NCBI GenBank assembly: GCA_900315675.1
Contig: OMZY01000006.1
Span: forward strand, 1 to 64,000
Length of the DNA stretch: 64,000 nucleotides
Origin: an uncultured Eubacteriales bacterium
GTDB lineage: Bacteria > Bacillota > Clostridia > Christensenellales > Aristaeellaceae
Direction: 5' to 3'
Both the position numbers and the translations under genes were made by a program. Below, in pieces: positions 27,370 to 36,496 of this stretch; position 1 is the first letter of the stretch; every line of letters starts with the position of its first letter. The notes under the pieces were generated by a model that saw only the letters and a list, made by a program, of their open reading frames with translations, searched no databases and had not been told where the DNA came from.

Positions 27370-27402
27370 ATTCTTCATTTTTCATTCTTCATTCTTCATT
27401 TC
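27370..27402. repeat. Heptamer array (TTCTTCA type)
   Basis: Four clean units of period 7 (one TTTTTCA) just after the terminator. Confidence 0.85.
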
Positions 27403-27422
27403 TGAAGGTCTGAATCTCTGAT

Positions 27423-28778
27423 TCAGATCTTCAGATCGACCCACTTTCCCTGCTTAAACCGGATAGCCACCATGATAAACCGGCTCAGCTGGTCCGCGAG
27501 GATGCCCAGCCAGACCCCGTGCAGCCCCCAGCCCAGCACATTTACCATCAGCAGCGTGGACAGGGTCCGGATTCCCGCGATCGAGATCATTGCGGCATAC
27601 AGCACATACCGCACGTCGCCTGCCGCCCGCAGGCAGCCCGTAAAGATGATCTGGCTGATCTGCAGCAGTACGATCACCATCAGGTAACGGCAGATAATCT
27701 GGCCCATCTCCAGGATGTGTGCTTCATTGAAATACAGCCCGTAGAACCACCGGCCGCCGAAGAACAGAAGCAGCGCCAGGATAAATGAAATCAGCAGGCC
27801 GATCCGCTGGCAGATGCTGCCGTAGCGTTTGGCCATTTCCTTCTGTCCCGCGCCGAGGGACTCTCCCGCCAGGGCCACCGCAGCCACCTGCATGCCGTCC
27901 GCAAAGGAAAAGCCCAGTCCCAGGATACTCATGCCGATATTATGGGCCGCAAACTCATCGGTACCCAGGCGTGCGGCAATCATGGCCGTAGCCAGGAAGC
28001 CGATCCGGGCCGCAATATTCTCCAGGGACGTATTCAGCGCCAGGTGCCAGATCGCCCTGGAACAGCTGCGGGAAAACCGCAGCTTCAGCTGTTTCATCAG
28101 GGGAATGCGCACATAGCTGGTTCTGCGGAACAGGGAGGCCACCGACATGCCGGCCGCCACCACCGTGCCCAGCACCGTGGCAATCGCCGCGCCCCGGATT
28201 CCCCAGGCCGGGAACCCGAAGTGGCCTTCAATCAGCAGATAGTTGAAGATGATGTTGACCACGCTGCTGGTCAGGTTGGTGGTCATGGATAGCTTGGTGT
28301 TTCCGCTTCCCCGCTGGGCGGAGTTGATCACCATGGTAATCACGTTGAAGAACGTGCCGCCCATGATAATCTGGAAATAGGTTACCGCCGCCTCATGAGT
28401 ATCCGCGTTGCTGCCCGCCAGTTCCATCATCCACGGGGCGAAAACCACAAACAGCACCGATACCGCTACACAGGCGATACTCGCCAGCACAATGGCCGTC
28501 AGCAGGATTTCATTGGCGGTGTCCTGGCGCTGTTCTCCCTTGCGGCGCGCCACCAGGGCGGAAACAGCCACATTGATGCCGAAAAAGAGCGTCAGTCCGA
28601 TAAACTTGGGCTGGTTGGTCAGGCCTACTGCCGCCACGGCATAGCTGCCCAGGGCGGATACCATCATGGTATCGATCATACCGGCCAGCGCCACAAAAAA
28701 GCTTTCCGTCATAGCCGGCCATGCCACAGACAAAGCCTTCCGGGTCATCGAACGCGTATTCGTTAATTCATAATTCAT
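27423..28778 (-). CDS. MATE-family multidrug/metabolite exporter
   Basis: 451 residues if the first ATG (28778) is used, with about twelve hydrophobic helices and the family pattern (two similar halves, each opening with a PAM/TESFF-like helix). The first ten residues (MNYELTNTRS) are encoded by the heptamer array upstream; the ATG at 28748 gives a more typical N-terminus, but neither has a good ribosome site. MATE pumps use Na+ or H+ gradients to export drugs or cell-wall lipids. Substrate unknown. Confidence 0.9.
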   Translation of the reverse strand: MNYELTNTRSMTRKALSVAWPAMTESFFVALAGMIDTMMVSALGSYAVAAVGLTNQPKFIGLTLFFGINVAVSALVARRKGEQRQDTANEILLTAIVLASIACVAVSVLFVVFAPWMMELAGSNADTHEAAVTYFQIIMGGTFFNVITMVINSAQRGSGNTKLSMTTNLTSSVVNIIFNYLLIEGHFGFPAWGIRGAAIATVLGTVVAAGMSVASLFRRTSYVRIPLMKQLKLRFSRSCSRAIWHLALNTSLENIAARIGFLATAMIAARLGTDEFAAHNIGMSILGLGFSFADGMQVAAVALAGESLGAGQKEMAKRYGSICQRIGLLISFILALLLFFGGRWFYGLYFNEAHILEMGQIICRYLMVIVLLQISQIIFTGCLRAAGDVRYVLYAAMISIAGIRTLSTLLMVNVLGWGLHGVWLGILADQLSRFIMVAIRFKQGKWVDLKI

Positions 28779-28797
28779 AATTCACAATTCACAAATT
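28762..28797. repeat. Heptamer array (TAATTCA type) at the MATE gene start
   Basis: Five units of period 7, two being CAATTCA; overlaps the possible first codons of the MATE gene. Confidence 0.85.
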
Positions 28798-28829
28798 TAC
28801 ATTGACTGCTGGTATTTTCAACATTTGAT

Positions 28830-28863
28830 CATTATGCATTGTGCATTGTGCATTATGCATTGG
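28830..28863. repeat. Heptamer array (CATTGTG/CATTATG type)
   Basis: Four and a half units of period 7, ending at the stop region of the TPM-domain gene. Confidence 0.85.
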
Positions 28864-28864
28864 A

Positions 28865-29635
28865 TCAGAATCCGTGGCTGCTGCCGCCTCCGCTGAAGCC
28901 GCCTCCGCCGCTGAAACCGCCGCCTCCGCCGAATCCTCCGTGGGATCCGCCGGAAGAGCCGCTGCTGTGATGTACCGTGCGCGACAGCTTCTTGGCCGCA
29001 ATCACCGCGCCTGCACCGGCCGTAGCGGTGATGATCTCCGGCAGGCTGACTTTCACTTCCTGTTCATGCCGTGCGGAAATCAGCAGGTAAGCCAGCAGCA
29101 GGGCGATCACAATCGCCAGCAGGGCGTTGCTGATATACTTCATCGGGCCGGAGACCTTTTCGCCCCTGAGCACCCGCAGCACCTGGTTGAAGGTTGTCTC
29201 TGCGCAGCGGGCATACTCTTTGTCCGAAGCATAGGTATAGACGTTGTCCACAATAATGTTGCCCTTGGTCTGGGTAATGGTTTTCCGCATATCATCGCTG
29301 GACCAGAGCATCAGCTGCCTGGTGGTCATGTCGATGATAAACAGGGTGCAATGCCCCGTAAAAGTCTGGTTTGCCCACACACGCGCCTTATTGCCCACAT
29401 ATTCGGTGGATCCGTCCCGGCAGGTGTAAAAGCCCGCGTTGCAGTACTCCGTGATGCCCATCATCGTGTTCATCACATCGCTGTATTCCGCGGAATCCAG
29501 CAGCTGCGCGCTGTCGTCAATCACCGCGATATAGCCGGTTTCCTCATTGGTCTTTGTCAGCGTTTCAGCGCCTGCGGCACAGGGAACAATCAGGATCAGG
29601 AGCAGCAGCAAAGCTGTGAATTTTTTAGCAATCAC
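28865..29635 (-). CDS. TPM-domain membrane protein with Gly/Ser-rich tail
   Basis: 256 residues from GTG 29635 (GGAGG eight bases upstream). Signal peptide to about residue 23, then a TPM domain (GYIAVIDDSAQLL...LFIIDMTTRQLMLWSSDD), one membrane helix near 170-188, and a tail of GGFGGGGGFSGGGG repeats ending SSHGF, as in YgcG-like proteins. The family is poorly understood; roles in photosystem or envelope protein turnover and phosphatase activity have been proposed. It follows the zinc-ribbon gene in one operon. Confidence 0.88.
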   Translation of the reverse strand: MIAKKFTALLLLLILIVPCAAGAETLTKTNEETGYIAVIDDSAQLLDSAEYSDVMNTMMGITEYCNAGFYTCRDGSTEYVGNKARVWANQTFTGHCTLFIIDMTTRQLMLWSSDDMRKTITQTKGNIIVDNVYTYASDKEYARCAETTFNQVLRVLRGEKVSGPMKYISNALLAIVIALLLAYLLISARHEQEVKVSLPEIITATAGAGAVIAAKKLSRTVHHSSGSSGGSHGGFGGGGGFSGGGGFSGGGSSHGF

Positions 29636-29649
29636 AGAAGCTCACCTCC
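29629..29649. repeat. 21-bp direct repeat, downstream copy
   Basis: Carries the ribosome site and GTG start of the TPM gene; matches 29748-29768 with one mismatch. Confidence 0.8.
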
Positions 29650-29747
29650 TGCGATCGTCATTTCTGCTCTGTCTTCGCCTTCGGCTTGCCAATCGCAGAT
29701 TCCTGTGGCAAGGTTGGCTTTTACTGTTCTGACTTCACTCCGTTCGT

Positions 29748-29768
29748 CAATCACAGCAGCTCACCTCC
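29748..29768. repeat. 21-bp direct repeat, upstream copy
   Basis: Covers the last codons and stop of the zinc-ribbon gene; 119 bases from the other copy. Confidence 0.8.
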
Positions 29769-31325
29769 CTGATGAGATTCAAACTGCGGCAGCGTATTCG
29801 AGCAGGATCTGTTGTACAGCCGGAGCAGTTCCAGGCATTCCAGAATCACACCTGCCATGATGGCCAGTGTCACAATATACACCGGCGTGTCCGCGCTGTG
29901 GAAAGGATCAAAGGCCATAATAAAGGCGCCTGCGGCCACCGCTGCCAGGGTAATCAGGCAGCCAATGGGCATCTTCGACCGTTTTTCGCCCAGCGGTAAA
30001 ACCATCATGCCGATCACCACCAGCAGGCCAATGGATGCATACCGGTAAATCCTGATATTATCCAGGCCGGACAGAATGTTCAGTGCCAGGCAGGAACACG
30101 CGCCGAGCGCGAAAATGCCCAGGTACCGGAAGATCCCGTGATTCTTCTGGCGTGCCACCCGTTTCTCCAGCCGTTTCATCTTGTTCATCCGGTCACGCAC
30201 GTCCACCGTTTCCCCCTGGATCACGGCTTCCATCATTTCCTTTTCCTTCATCCGGGTTCTCCGGGCATTCACAGCCCACTGGGCAAAGGCCGCCAGCAGC
30301 ATTGCCGCGATCATGACCATTTCCGGGCGCAGGGCCAGGTAGTTCTGGAAGAGGGCAAACAGCGCCGCGGCCAGGACCAGGGCCACCAGGGCAAACCGCG
30401 GAATATCCATCGGGATATCCGCCCACATTTCCCCTGTCACCGCGTTCTGGACCGCGTAGAGAACGCGCCTTCCGGTTTTCATGGACATGAACCATACCGG
30501 CAGGAGCGCGTCTCCGGTGTATTCCGCCTGGGTCTTGGATGTCAGCGCCTTTTCTGCTTCCGAGGTGGAATAGGAAAGATCGTCATCCTCCAGGGTCGGC
30601 AGCGTATCCTCCAGTCCTTTGCGGATGGCTTCGGATTTGGCGTAGGGCACATACAGATCGGGATCTGTATCCGCCACGTCCGCATAAAAGCCGCTCAGGT
30701 AGGCCGGTGAGAACGGCACCATCTTCTCCTGCGCGCCGTGGGCAATGGAAATGGATTCAGAGATGTTATCCGGCATTTCCCGGGACGCGTCATGCATGAT
30801 CCCTTCATACCGGTGATTCAGCTTGATCTGGGTTTTGTAATAATAGGTGGCGTTGCTCTTGTTCTCATGGCCTTCAATGGTGGCGCTGCCTTTGACAGTG
30901 GCATTGTAGGTATGGTAAGGGACATAGATTCCGCGGAAGCTGTCCGCCGAAATGTGTTCTTTCAGCCGGTGATCGGCGCAGAAGCTGCCTTTCAGCATCT
31001 CCTGGTATTTCTGAAAGCACTCTTCTCGGGTAATCATGAAAGGAATGATCTTCTCCGGCGGGTCATACTCCGCTTCCTGCTTCTCCAGCATCACGGAGGA
31101 ACCGCAGTAGCTGCAGAATGCCGCTGCCGATGTGTTGAGGGCGTGAATTCCCGCACCGCAGGTCGGACAGGTCAGCAGTTCCATCCCGAAGCTTCCGCCC
31201 GCGTGCCTGGCTTCCTTTTCATCCGCTTCAGCAATGCTCATCTGCCGGTCACACCGGCCGCACTTCAGCTGCTGGCTCGGAATATCAAACAACATCTGGG
31301 CTCCGCACCCGGGACAACTGTACAT
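29751..31325 (-). CDS. Double zinc-ribbon membrane protein
   Basis: 524 residues. Two N-terminal zinc ribbons: CPGCGAQ...CGRCDRQ (residues 4-27) and CPTCGAG...CSYCGSS. A soluble domain (about 80-290) follows, then membrane helices near 305-350 and four more at 400-500, with a charged coiled-coil-like cytoplasmic segment (RRTRMKEKEMMEAV...MNKMKRLEKRVARQKNH) between them. Proteins of this kind are often found beside TPM and SPFH genes. No enzyme motif is seen. It is the first gene of the pair. Confidence 0.85.
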   Translation of the reverse strand: MYSCPGCGAQMLFDIPSQQLKCGRCDRQMSIAEADEKEARHAGGSFGMELLTCPTCGAGIHALNTSAAAFCSYCGSSVMLEKQEAEYDPPEKIIPFMITREECFQKYQEMLKGSFCADHRLKEHISADSFRGIYVPYHTYNATVKGSATIEGHENKSNATYYYKTQIKLNHRYEGIMHDASREMPDNISESISIAHGAQEKMVPFSPAYLSGFYADVADTDPDLYVPYAKSEAIRKGLEDTLPTLEDDDLSYSTSEAEKALTSKTQAEYTGDALLPVWFMSMKTGRRVLYAVQNAVTGEMWADIPMDIPRFALVALVLAAALFALFQNYLALRPEMVMIAAMLLAAFAQWAVNARRTRMKEKEMMEAVIQGETVDVRDRMNKMKRLEKRVARQKNHGIFRYLGIFALGACSCLALNILSGLDNIRIYRYASIGLLVVIGMMVLPLGEKRSKMPIGCLITLAAVAAGAFIMAFDPFHSADTPVYIVTLAIMAGVILECLELLRLYNRSCSNTLPQFESHQGGELL

Positions 31326-31344
31326 GCATGTTCCTCCTGTAAAC

Positions 31345-32469
31345 TTATTTCAGCCTGTTCTTAAACCAGACAGAGATCAAATGGAAGTCCCTCGCCGTAG
31401 GTACGAACAGTCCGCCTTTGAAGGCACCTACCAGCACGGACATCAGCACCGGTCCGCCGATCAGGCCGATAATCCCGCCGAACCGCATACCCACGAACAT
31501 GCCGATCAGGCTCTGCAGCGGGGAGATGCCGATGGAATCGGACATCAGTTTCGGCTCCAGCACCCGGCGCAGCAACTGCAGGCCGAGGGTCAGGAACAGG
31601 AGCTGCGCTCCGGCAGCTGCGTTTCCCAGCAGGAACTGAATGATGCTCATGATGATATAGGGCACGCCGCTGCCGATCATCGGCACCAGCTCCATCACGC
31701 CGCAGAACAGCGCTGTCACCCCCGCATAGGGGAACCCGAAACAGGTCAGGTAAATCCAGGAAACAATCCAGACAATCAGGCCGAAGGTGCCCTGGACCCG
31801 CAGGTAGCCAAACAGGCTCTTCAGCGTGGAATTGGTCAGCTGTGTTGTCCGGCTGTCCTGCCTGCGGCGTTTTCCGCCCGGCAGGTAGCTGCGGATCTCG
31901 TCATAGTTTTTGGCGATAAAATACAGGCCGATGGTCAGGAAGCTGATATAGATGATACTGTAAGGTGTAGCGGCAGCCAGGTTCAGGGCAAAGCTTCCCA
32001 CATATCCGGCCGCGCTGGTTCCCCACTTGCTCACTGTTTCCAGTCCGGAGCTCACAGCGTCGCGGATCCAGTTTTCCACGCCGGGGTCCGTACTCTCGCC
32101 AATACGCTCCAGCAGGTTACTGAAAGCCTGCCGGATCATGTTGATGCTTTCTGTGATCATGTCTCCGGAATGAGCCACCAGTTTAGGCGTCTGCTCGATG
32201 GCAAAAACCAGCAGCCAGATCAGCAGTCCCAGGAAGATCGCCAGCAGTAAAAGCACAGGGATCAGGGATGCAGGGCTCCGCTTCAGCCTGATTCGTTTCT
32301 GGAGGAAGCGGATCACCGGCTGCAGCGCGGCAGCAATCGGCACAGCGATGATAAACGGAGAAAGCTTGTCCCATATTTCAGGCAGCACCCAGCGCACAAC
32401 AGCAAAAGCCGCGGCAACACCCAGCAGGCGCAGCAGCAGCCGCTCAGCCGCTTTTCTTTCTTCGCTCAT
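31345..32469 (-). CDS. AI-2E family (YtvI-like) permease
   Basis: 374 residues with seven to eight membrane helices and the family's long amphipathic central region (about 95-185). The C-terminal GISPLQSLIGMFVGMRFGGIIGLIGGPVL motif region is characteristic. Family members include the sporulation-associated YtvI and various small-molecule or ion exporters; the autoinducer-2 role is not general. It precedes the zinc-ribbon gene by 19 bases, so the three genes may form one operon. Confidence 0.9.
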   Translation of the reverse strand: MSEERKAAERLLLRLLGVAAAFAVVRWVLPEIWDKLSPFIIAVPIAAALQPVIRFLQKRIRLKRSPASLIPVLLLLAIFLGLLIWLLVFAIEQTPKLVAHSGDMITESINMIRQAFSNLLERIGESTDPGVENWIRDAVSSGLETVSKWGTSAAGYVGSFALNLAAATPYSIIYISFLTIGLYFIAKNYDEIRSYLPGGKRRRQDSRTTQLTNSTLKSLFGYLRVQGTFGLIVWIVSWIYLTCFGFPYAGVTALFCGVMELVPMIGSGVPYIIMSIIQFLLGNAAAGAQLLFLTLGLQLLRRVLEPKLMSDSIGISPLQSLIGMFVGMRFGGIIGLIGGPVLMSVLVGAFKGGLFVPTARDFHLISVWFKNRLK

Positions 32470-32538
32470 ACATTCACCGCCCTTCAGGCAAAAGACTATT
32501 GTTTATTTTACCTCTGTCCTTCCGTCTTTGTCAAAAAG

Positions 32539-32563
32539 AAAAAGCCCCTTAACGGAGCTTTTT
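32539..32563 (-). terminator. Terminator of the deaminase-fold gene
   Basis: AAAAAGC/GCTTTTT-based stem on minus; the TAA stop (32549-32551) lies inside the hairpin. Confidence 0.75.
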
Positions 32564-34993
32564 CACGGCTTCTGCTATTTGATCCGTACCGTTCAGCGGA
32601 TGTACATAGCCTTCCAGCAGTTTTGCTTTCACGCTCAGTCCCCTGGAACGGGGATTCAGGAAAATATCACAGCGGCCGCGGCCGTTGCGCGCCTCCTGGA
32701 TCAGGTTCATCGCCGGCGCGTTGCCGTCAAAGGCCAGCAGTACGGAATTCATCCGTTTGAAGATTTCATAGGCAAAGCTCTTGTACAGGCCCATGCCGGA
32801 GCTTTCAATGGAAATTCTCACCGATACGCCGGCTTCCTGCAGCCGTTTCTTTTCCGCCCGGCTGATCCGGGTGGGTACGATGGCGACGATCCGGAAGCGT
32901 CCCCGGTTCCGTTCCGCCAGGCGGCCTTCCAGGCCCGTCAGGCTGTGGCCGATGACAAAGAAAACCTTTTCCGGGTCCAGGGTGTCCAGCAGCCGGTCGA
33001 TCATCTCCAGGTCTTCCCCGCGGATCACCGTCCGGTGGCCGCTGTGATTGAAGCTGCCTCCGGCCACCACCACAGGGAACAGGCCTTCCGGCAGCGGGGC
33101 AATCAGCTCCTTCAGTTCCTCCGCCGCGTCAATCCGTCCGGATTCCTTCCACAGGTCCTGGGTAATCCTCGGTGTTTCCTCCAGCCTGCGCCGGTACCAC
33201 TTTTCCGCGTCTCCCGCGCCGCAGGCCTCCCTGAAAGCTTCCATCCGCTGTTCAAAGACCTGCCGGCTCCGCTGCAGGATCCGGTCATCCGCCCGTCGCA
33301 TCTTCTTCAGTTCCTCAAAGCTCAGCCCCAGCAGCTTTTCCAGGGACAGCTCCTCATCAATGGAATCCGTTCCGTACAGGGCGCCGCCGTCGGTTCCCTG
33401 CACGCAGGCAATGCCCGCCCGCAGGTACATCCGCAGCGGATGGTTGTCCAGCCGGGACAGGTTATTCAGCCGCACATTGGAGGTGATCTGGAATTCCAGC
33501 GTAACTCCCAGTTCCTTGATATCCTCCAGCAGTTTCTTTCCCCGGGCCGTCTTCAGGTCGCAGGTATACAGTCCGTGACCGATCCGCAGGGCCGGCATCT
33601 GCTGTCCCGGTGCCAGCGCGTCCTTCACGCAGTCAATACTGTTGGCCACGTTATCCCGCAGGGAGTCGTTCTCGCCCGCGTGGATCCGGATCACGAAGCC
33701 TTCATGTTCTCCCGCAATCCGTACCAGTTCCCGGATCACCGCCCGCAGTTCCATGATGCTGTTGATTTCCTCACCGATAATATCGCTGCCGGCCACATAG
33801 GGATCCCCGGCAATCGCCCGGAGAATCTGCAGGTTGTCCGCCAGGTAGTCGTTCGGTGTAATCCGGTCCCGGATGATGGTCAGCGGAATCCGGCGGATAC
33901 CGGCCAGGAACCGGAGCATCACGCCGGTTTCCCGGGTGACCGCCGGCATCACCTCATGGATCTCCCGCAGCCGGGCGGCAAACAGTTCCCGGTTCAGCAG
34001 GGCGGTATCGGATATCTCCGCGTATTCGATGCCCCGCCGGCGGTATTCCCGGGCGATCCAAAGCAGCAGGTCCTGGTACAGGGTATTGCTGCCGAACCGT
34101 TCCGTTTCCCGGTCCCGGCGCATCTGCTCTGCGTAGGCCAGCACTTCCCGGTCCGGGATCAGCGCCAGGTTGATCCCGCTGAAGGGATCCTCCGCCGGCA
34201 CTCCCTTGGTGAATACGTAGCGGTACAGGTAAACCTTTTCCAGATCCGCGAACACCGCCTGCCCGTCCTTGGGAATGGTCAGGGAGTTCCGGATCCGGTC
34301 GATATTATATTGTGCGTCCGCCGGGTTGCCCAGGATCAGCTCGGCAAAGTTGATGAAGGTATGGTCGTCAATCCGGCGGTCCCGGTGTTTTCCGGTCAGG
34401 CCGGTTTCTCCCAGTTCCTTTTCCGCCGCGGTCCGCCGCTCCTCCAGTTTTGCCGTCTGGGACAGGTCGCACCGCAGTCCCAGTTTTTTGATGTAGTAAT
34501 AGGGATAACGCAGCTGGCGCACAATGCCCAGGGCAATCAGCGCGTCCGGCGGCAGGTTGCCGTTCATATGCGTATGCAGGTCCGTGCGGAACTTGCACTC
34601 GCTGCGGATATAGGTTTTCACGATCGTCTTGGCCACGCCCAGCTTGTATTCCCGTGTCTGGCTCATCAGGGTCTTGGAAATGGCGGGAATCGAAGCCTTC
34701 AGCTCCACCCTTCCGTCCGGGAAGATGTTGGCGATCTTCGTGTTTCCCAGCCGCAGGATGTACATCTTCCGGTTGTCCCCGTCGTAGTAACAGGGAATCT
34801 CGTCCCGGATCACCTTCAGGCCATGGTCATCCTCTGTGGTTTCCAGGCCGCAGAGCCGGGCCAGGTTGGTGATCAGGTTGCCGGTATGGTGGTTCGGCGT
34901 CCGGATGGTATAAAACAGGCGGTCTCCCTCCATGCAGAGGTCGACCGCAATATCCTTTTCCTTATCCAGGTAGAACTGCTGAAAAAAGATCAT
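32549..34993 (-). CDS. Large adenosine-deaminase-fold protein with N-terminal domain and C-terminal Rossmann (SLOG-like) domain
   Basis: 814 residues from ATG 34993 (AAAGGAAAGG just upstream; the frame is open 25 codons further). Residues 1-125 are an unrecognised beta-rich domain. The ADA metal site is complete: His140 and His142 in DLHTHMNG, His438 and Glu441 in HAGEND, His473 in IGHG, Asp535 in QGTDGG. About 295 residues separate the HxH motif from HAGE, much more than in plain adenosine deaminases. Residues about 638-800 form a separate Rossmann-like unit (VVVAGGSFNHSG...FFVIGHSLTGLEG...IESSGMG) resembling nucleotide-binding SLOG domains. The protein should therefore be an active purine or modified-nucleotide deaminase with a sensing domain. 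Single gene, divergent from a methyltransferase. Substrate unknown. Confidence 0.8.
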   Translation of the reverse strand: MIFFQQFYLDKEKDIAVDLCMEGDRLFYTIRTPNHHTGNLITNLARLCGLETTEDDHGLKVIRDEIPCYYDGDNRKMYILRLGNTKIANIFPDGRVELKASIPAISKTLMSQTREYKLGVAKTIVKTYIRSECKFRTDLHTHMNGNLPPDALIALGIVRQLRYPYYYIKKLGLRCDLSQTAKLEERRTAAEKELGETGLTGKHRDRRIDDHTFINFAELILGNPADAQYNIDRIRNSLTIPKDGQAVFADLEKVYLYRYVFTKGVPAEDPFSGINLALIPDREVLAYAEQMRRDRETERFGSNTLYQDLLLWIAREYRRRGIEYAEISDTALLNRELFAARLREIHEVMPAVTRETGVMLRFLAGIRRIPLTIIRDRITPNDYLADNLQILRAIAGDPYVAGSDIIGEEINSIMELRAVIRELVRIAGEHEGFVIRIHAGENDSLRDNVANSIDCVKDALAPGQQMPALRIGHGLYTCDLKTARGKKLLEDIKELGVTLEFQITSNVRLNNLSRLDNHPLRMYLRAGIACVQGTDGGALYGTDSIDEELSLEKLLGLSFEELKKMRRADDRILQRSRQVFEQRMEAFREACGAGDAEKWYRRRLEETPRITQDLWKESGRIDAAEELKELIAPLPEGLFPVVVAGGSFNHSGHRTVIRGEDLEMIDRLLDTLDPEKVFFVIGHSLTGLEGRLAERNRGRFRIVAIVPTRISRAEKKRLQEAGVSVRISIESSGMGLYKSFAYEIFKRMNSVLLAFDGNAPAMNLIQEARNGRGRCDIFLNPRSRGLSVKAKLLEGYVHPLNGTDQIAEAVKKLR

Positions 34994-35151
34994 GCCCTTT
35001 CCTTTCCCGCTGTGCGCTCCTTCAGTTCCCTTTTTGCCCACTATATCACGATCCGGAAATGCGTTCAACCCCGTCTGTTTACTGGACGGCTTTTCCCGGA
35101 TATGGTACTATGGCGTTGTTCCAAAGTGTTCTCTGATCCGGAGGTTGATCC

Positions 35152-36348
35152 ATGAATTACGAAAGTCTTGACGAGGCCCTGCGCCCTCTTGATCCCGGTT
35201 CGCTGCAGTCTGTGATCTTCAGCAATCCGATTCCCTCAAAAACAAAATACCGGAAGATCCGGGCGGAAAGAAACGGCAGTGACTTCTTTGTTTCCTCTTT
35301 TACGGTCACCCAGGTCTTCCATGAGACCGTTCCCGCGGACCGGATCCTGGCTTTCTGCCTGGAAACGGCGTCCGATACCTACCGCCAGCTGAACCTCTGG
35401 CTCAGCGACGGCCGGGTCATGGAGATCCTCCTGTCCAAAAAGGGAAAAGCCCACGTCAGTACCACCGCTGCCGTCCAGGCTCCCGCCCTGGTGCGGTCCA
35501 AAGCCCTCCCCAACCGGCAGAAGAACCATATCCTGCAGGAGGGCATGATCGTTCCCCCGCTGGTGGATATGGGGGTCATGACTCCGGAAGGCAAAATCAT
35601 CCGCGCCCGGTATGACAAGTTCAGGCAGATCAACCGTTTCCTGGAAATCATTGATGATGAATATAAGGACTATACTTCCGAAAAGCCCCTCCGCGTCATT
35701 GACTTCGGCTGCGGCAAGGCTTACCTCACCTTTGTCCTTTACTATTATTTCACTGAAATCCGTCACCTGGCCGTGGACATCATCGGCCTGGACCTGAAAA
35801 CCGACGTTATTGAAAAGTGCAACCAGGCAGCGCAGAAATACGGCTATGCCTCCCTCCGGTTTGAGATCGGTGATATTGCCGATTATTCCCCGGATCAGGA
35901 TGTGGACATGGTGATTACCCTCCACGCCTGCGATACGGCCACGGACTACGCCCTTTACAACGCGGTTACCTGGAACGCGAAGAAGATCTTCTCCGTTCCC
36001 TGCTGTCAGCATGAAATCAACAACACCATCACTTCGCAGAACCTGAATGTTCTCACCCGCTACGGGATTATCAGGGAACGTTTCTCCGCCCTCCTGACCG
36101 ACGCCCTCCGGGCGGACCTCCTGGAGTGCTGCGGCTATGAAACCCAGGTCCTGGAATTCATCGACCTGGAGCACACACCCAAGAACATCATGATCCGCGC
36201 CTCCCTCCGTCCCGGCGGACCCAAAGCGTCTGCCGCCCGCAAAAAAGCCCTCCTCCCGGAAATCGAATCCGCTCTGAAGGAATTCCGTGTGGAACCCACC
36301 CTGTACAAACTCCTTCATTCGTGCATTTCCGACGAAGATAACACCTGA
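35152..36348 (+). CDS. METTL25/Methyltransf_32-like SAM methyltransferase
   Basis: 398 residues. A 150-residue N-terminal domain precedes a class I SAM fold: motif I IDFGCGKAY (183-191), acidic GLDLK after strand 2, and the THACDTATDYAL segment that marks the Methyltransf_32 group. A conserved PCCQHE follows. Related proteins act on RNA or ribosomal proteins, but the target of bacterial members is not established. The gene starts 158 bases from the divergent deaminase-fold gene. GGAGG precedes ATG by seven to eight bases. Confidence 0.87.
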   Translation: MNYESLDEALRPLDPGSLQSVIFSNPIPSKTKYRKIRAERNGSDFFVSSFTVTQVFHETVPADRILAFCLETASDTYRQLNLWLSDGRVMEILLSKKGKAHVSTTAAVQAPALVRSKALPNRQKNHILQEGMIVPPLVDMGVMTPEGKIIRARYDKFRQINRFLEIIDDEYKDYTSEKPLRVIDFGCGKAYLTFVLYYYFTEIRHLAVDIIGLDLKTDVIEKCNQAAQKYGYASLRFEIGDIADYSPDQDVDMVITLHACDTATDYALYNAVTWNAKKIFSVPCCQHEINNTITSQNLNVLTRYGIIRERFSALLTDALRADLLECCGYETQVLEFIDLEHTPKNIMIRASLRPGGPKASAARKKALLPEIESALKEFRVEPTLYKLLHSCISDEDNT

Positions 36349-36496
36349 ACGAACCATCCACAATAATCCCGATACTTAAATTCCAATACCCACTACGCCT
36401 GGCGGGAATGTGACTGCGGGACAGCACCATATGTAACGCGAAGTGTGACATTTGGTCTGTCCCTCTGTCATGTTCCCGCTCTCCGTTGCCTCCAGG

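Noticed and set aside
32198-35155. A 985-codon open frame on plus
   Set aside because: Antisense shadow of the AI-2E permease and the deaminase-fold gene, whose catalytic motifs are clear.
32549-36348. A RADAR defence locus
   Set aside because: The deaminase-fold protein is RdrB-like in size only; no RdrA ATPase or RdrD is next to it, so the name is not justified.
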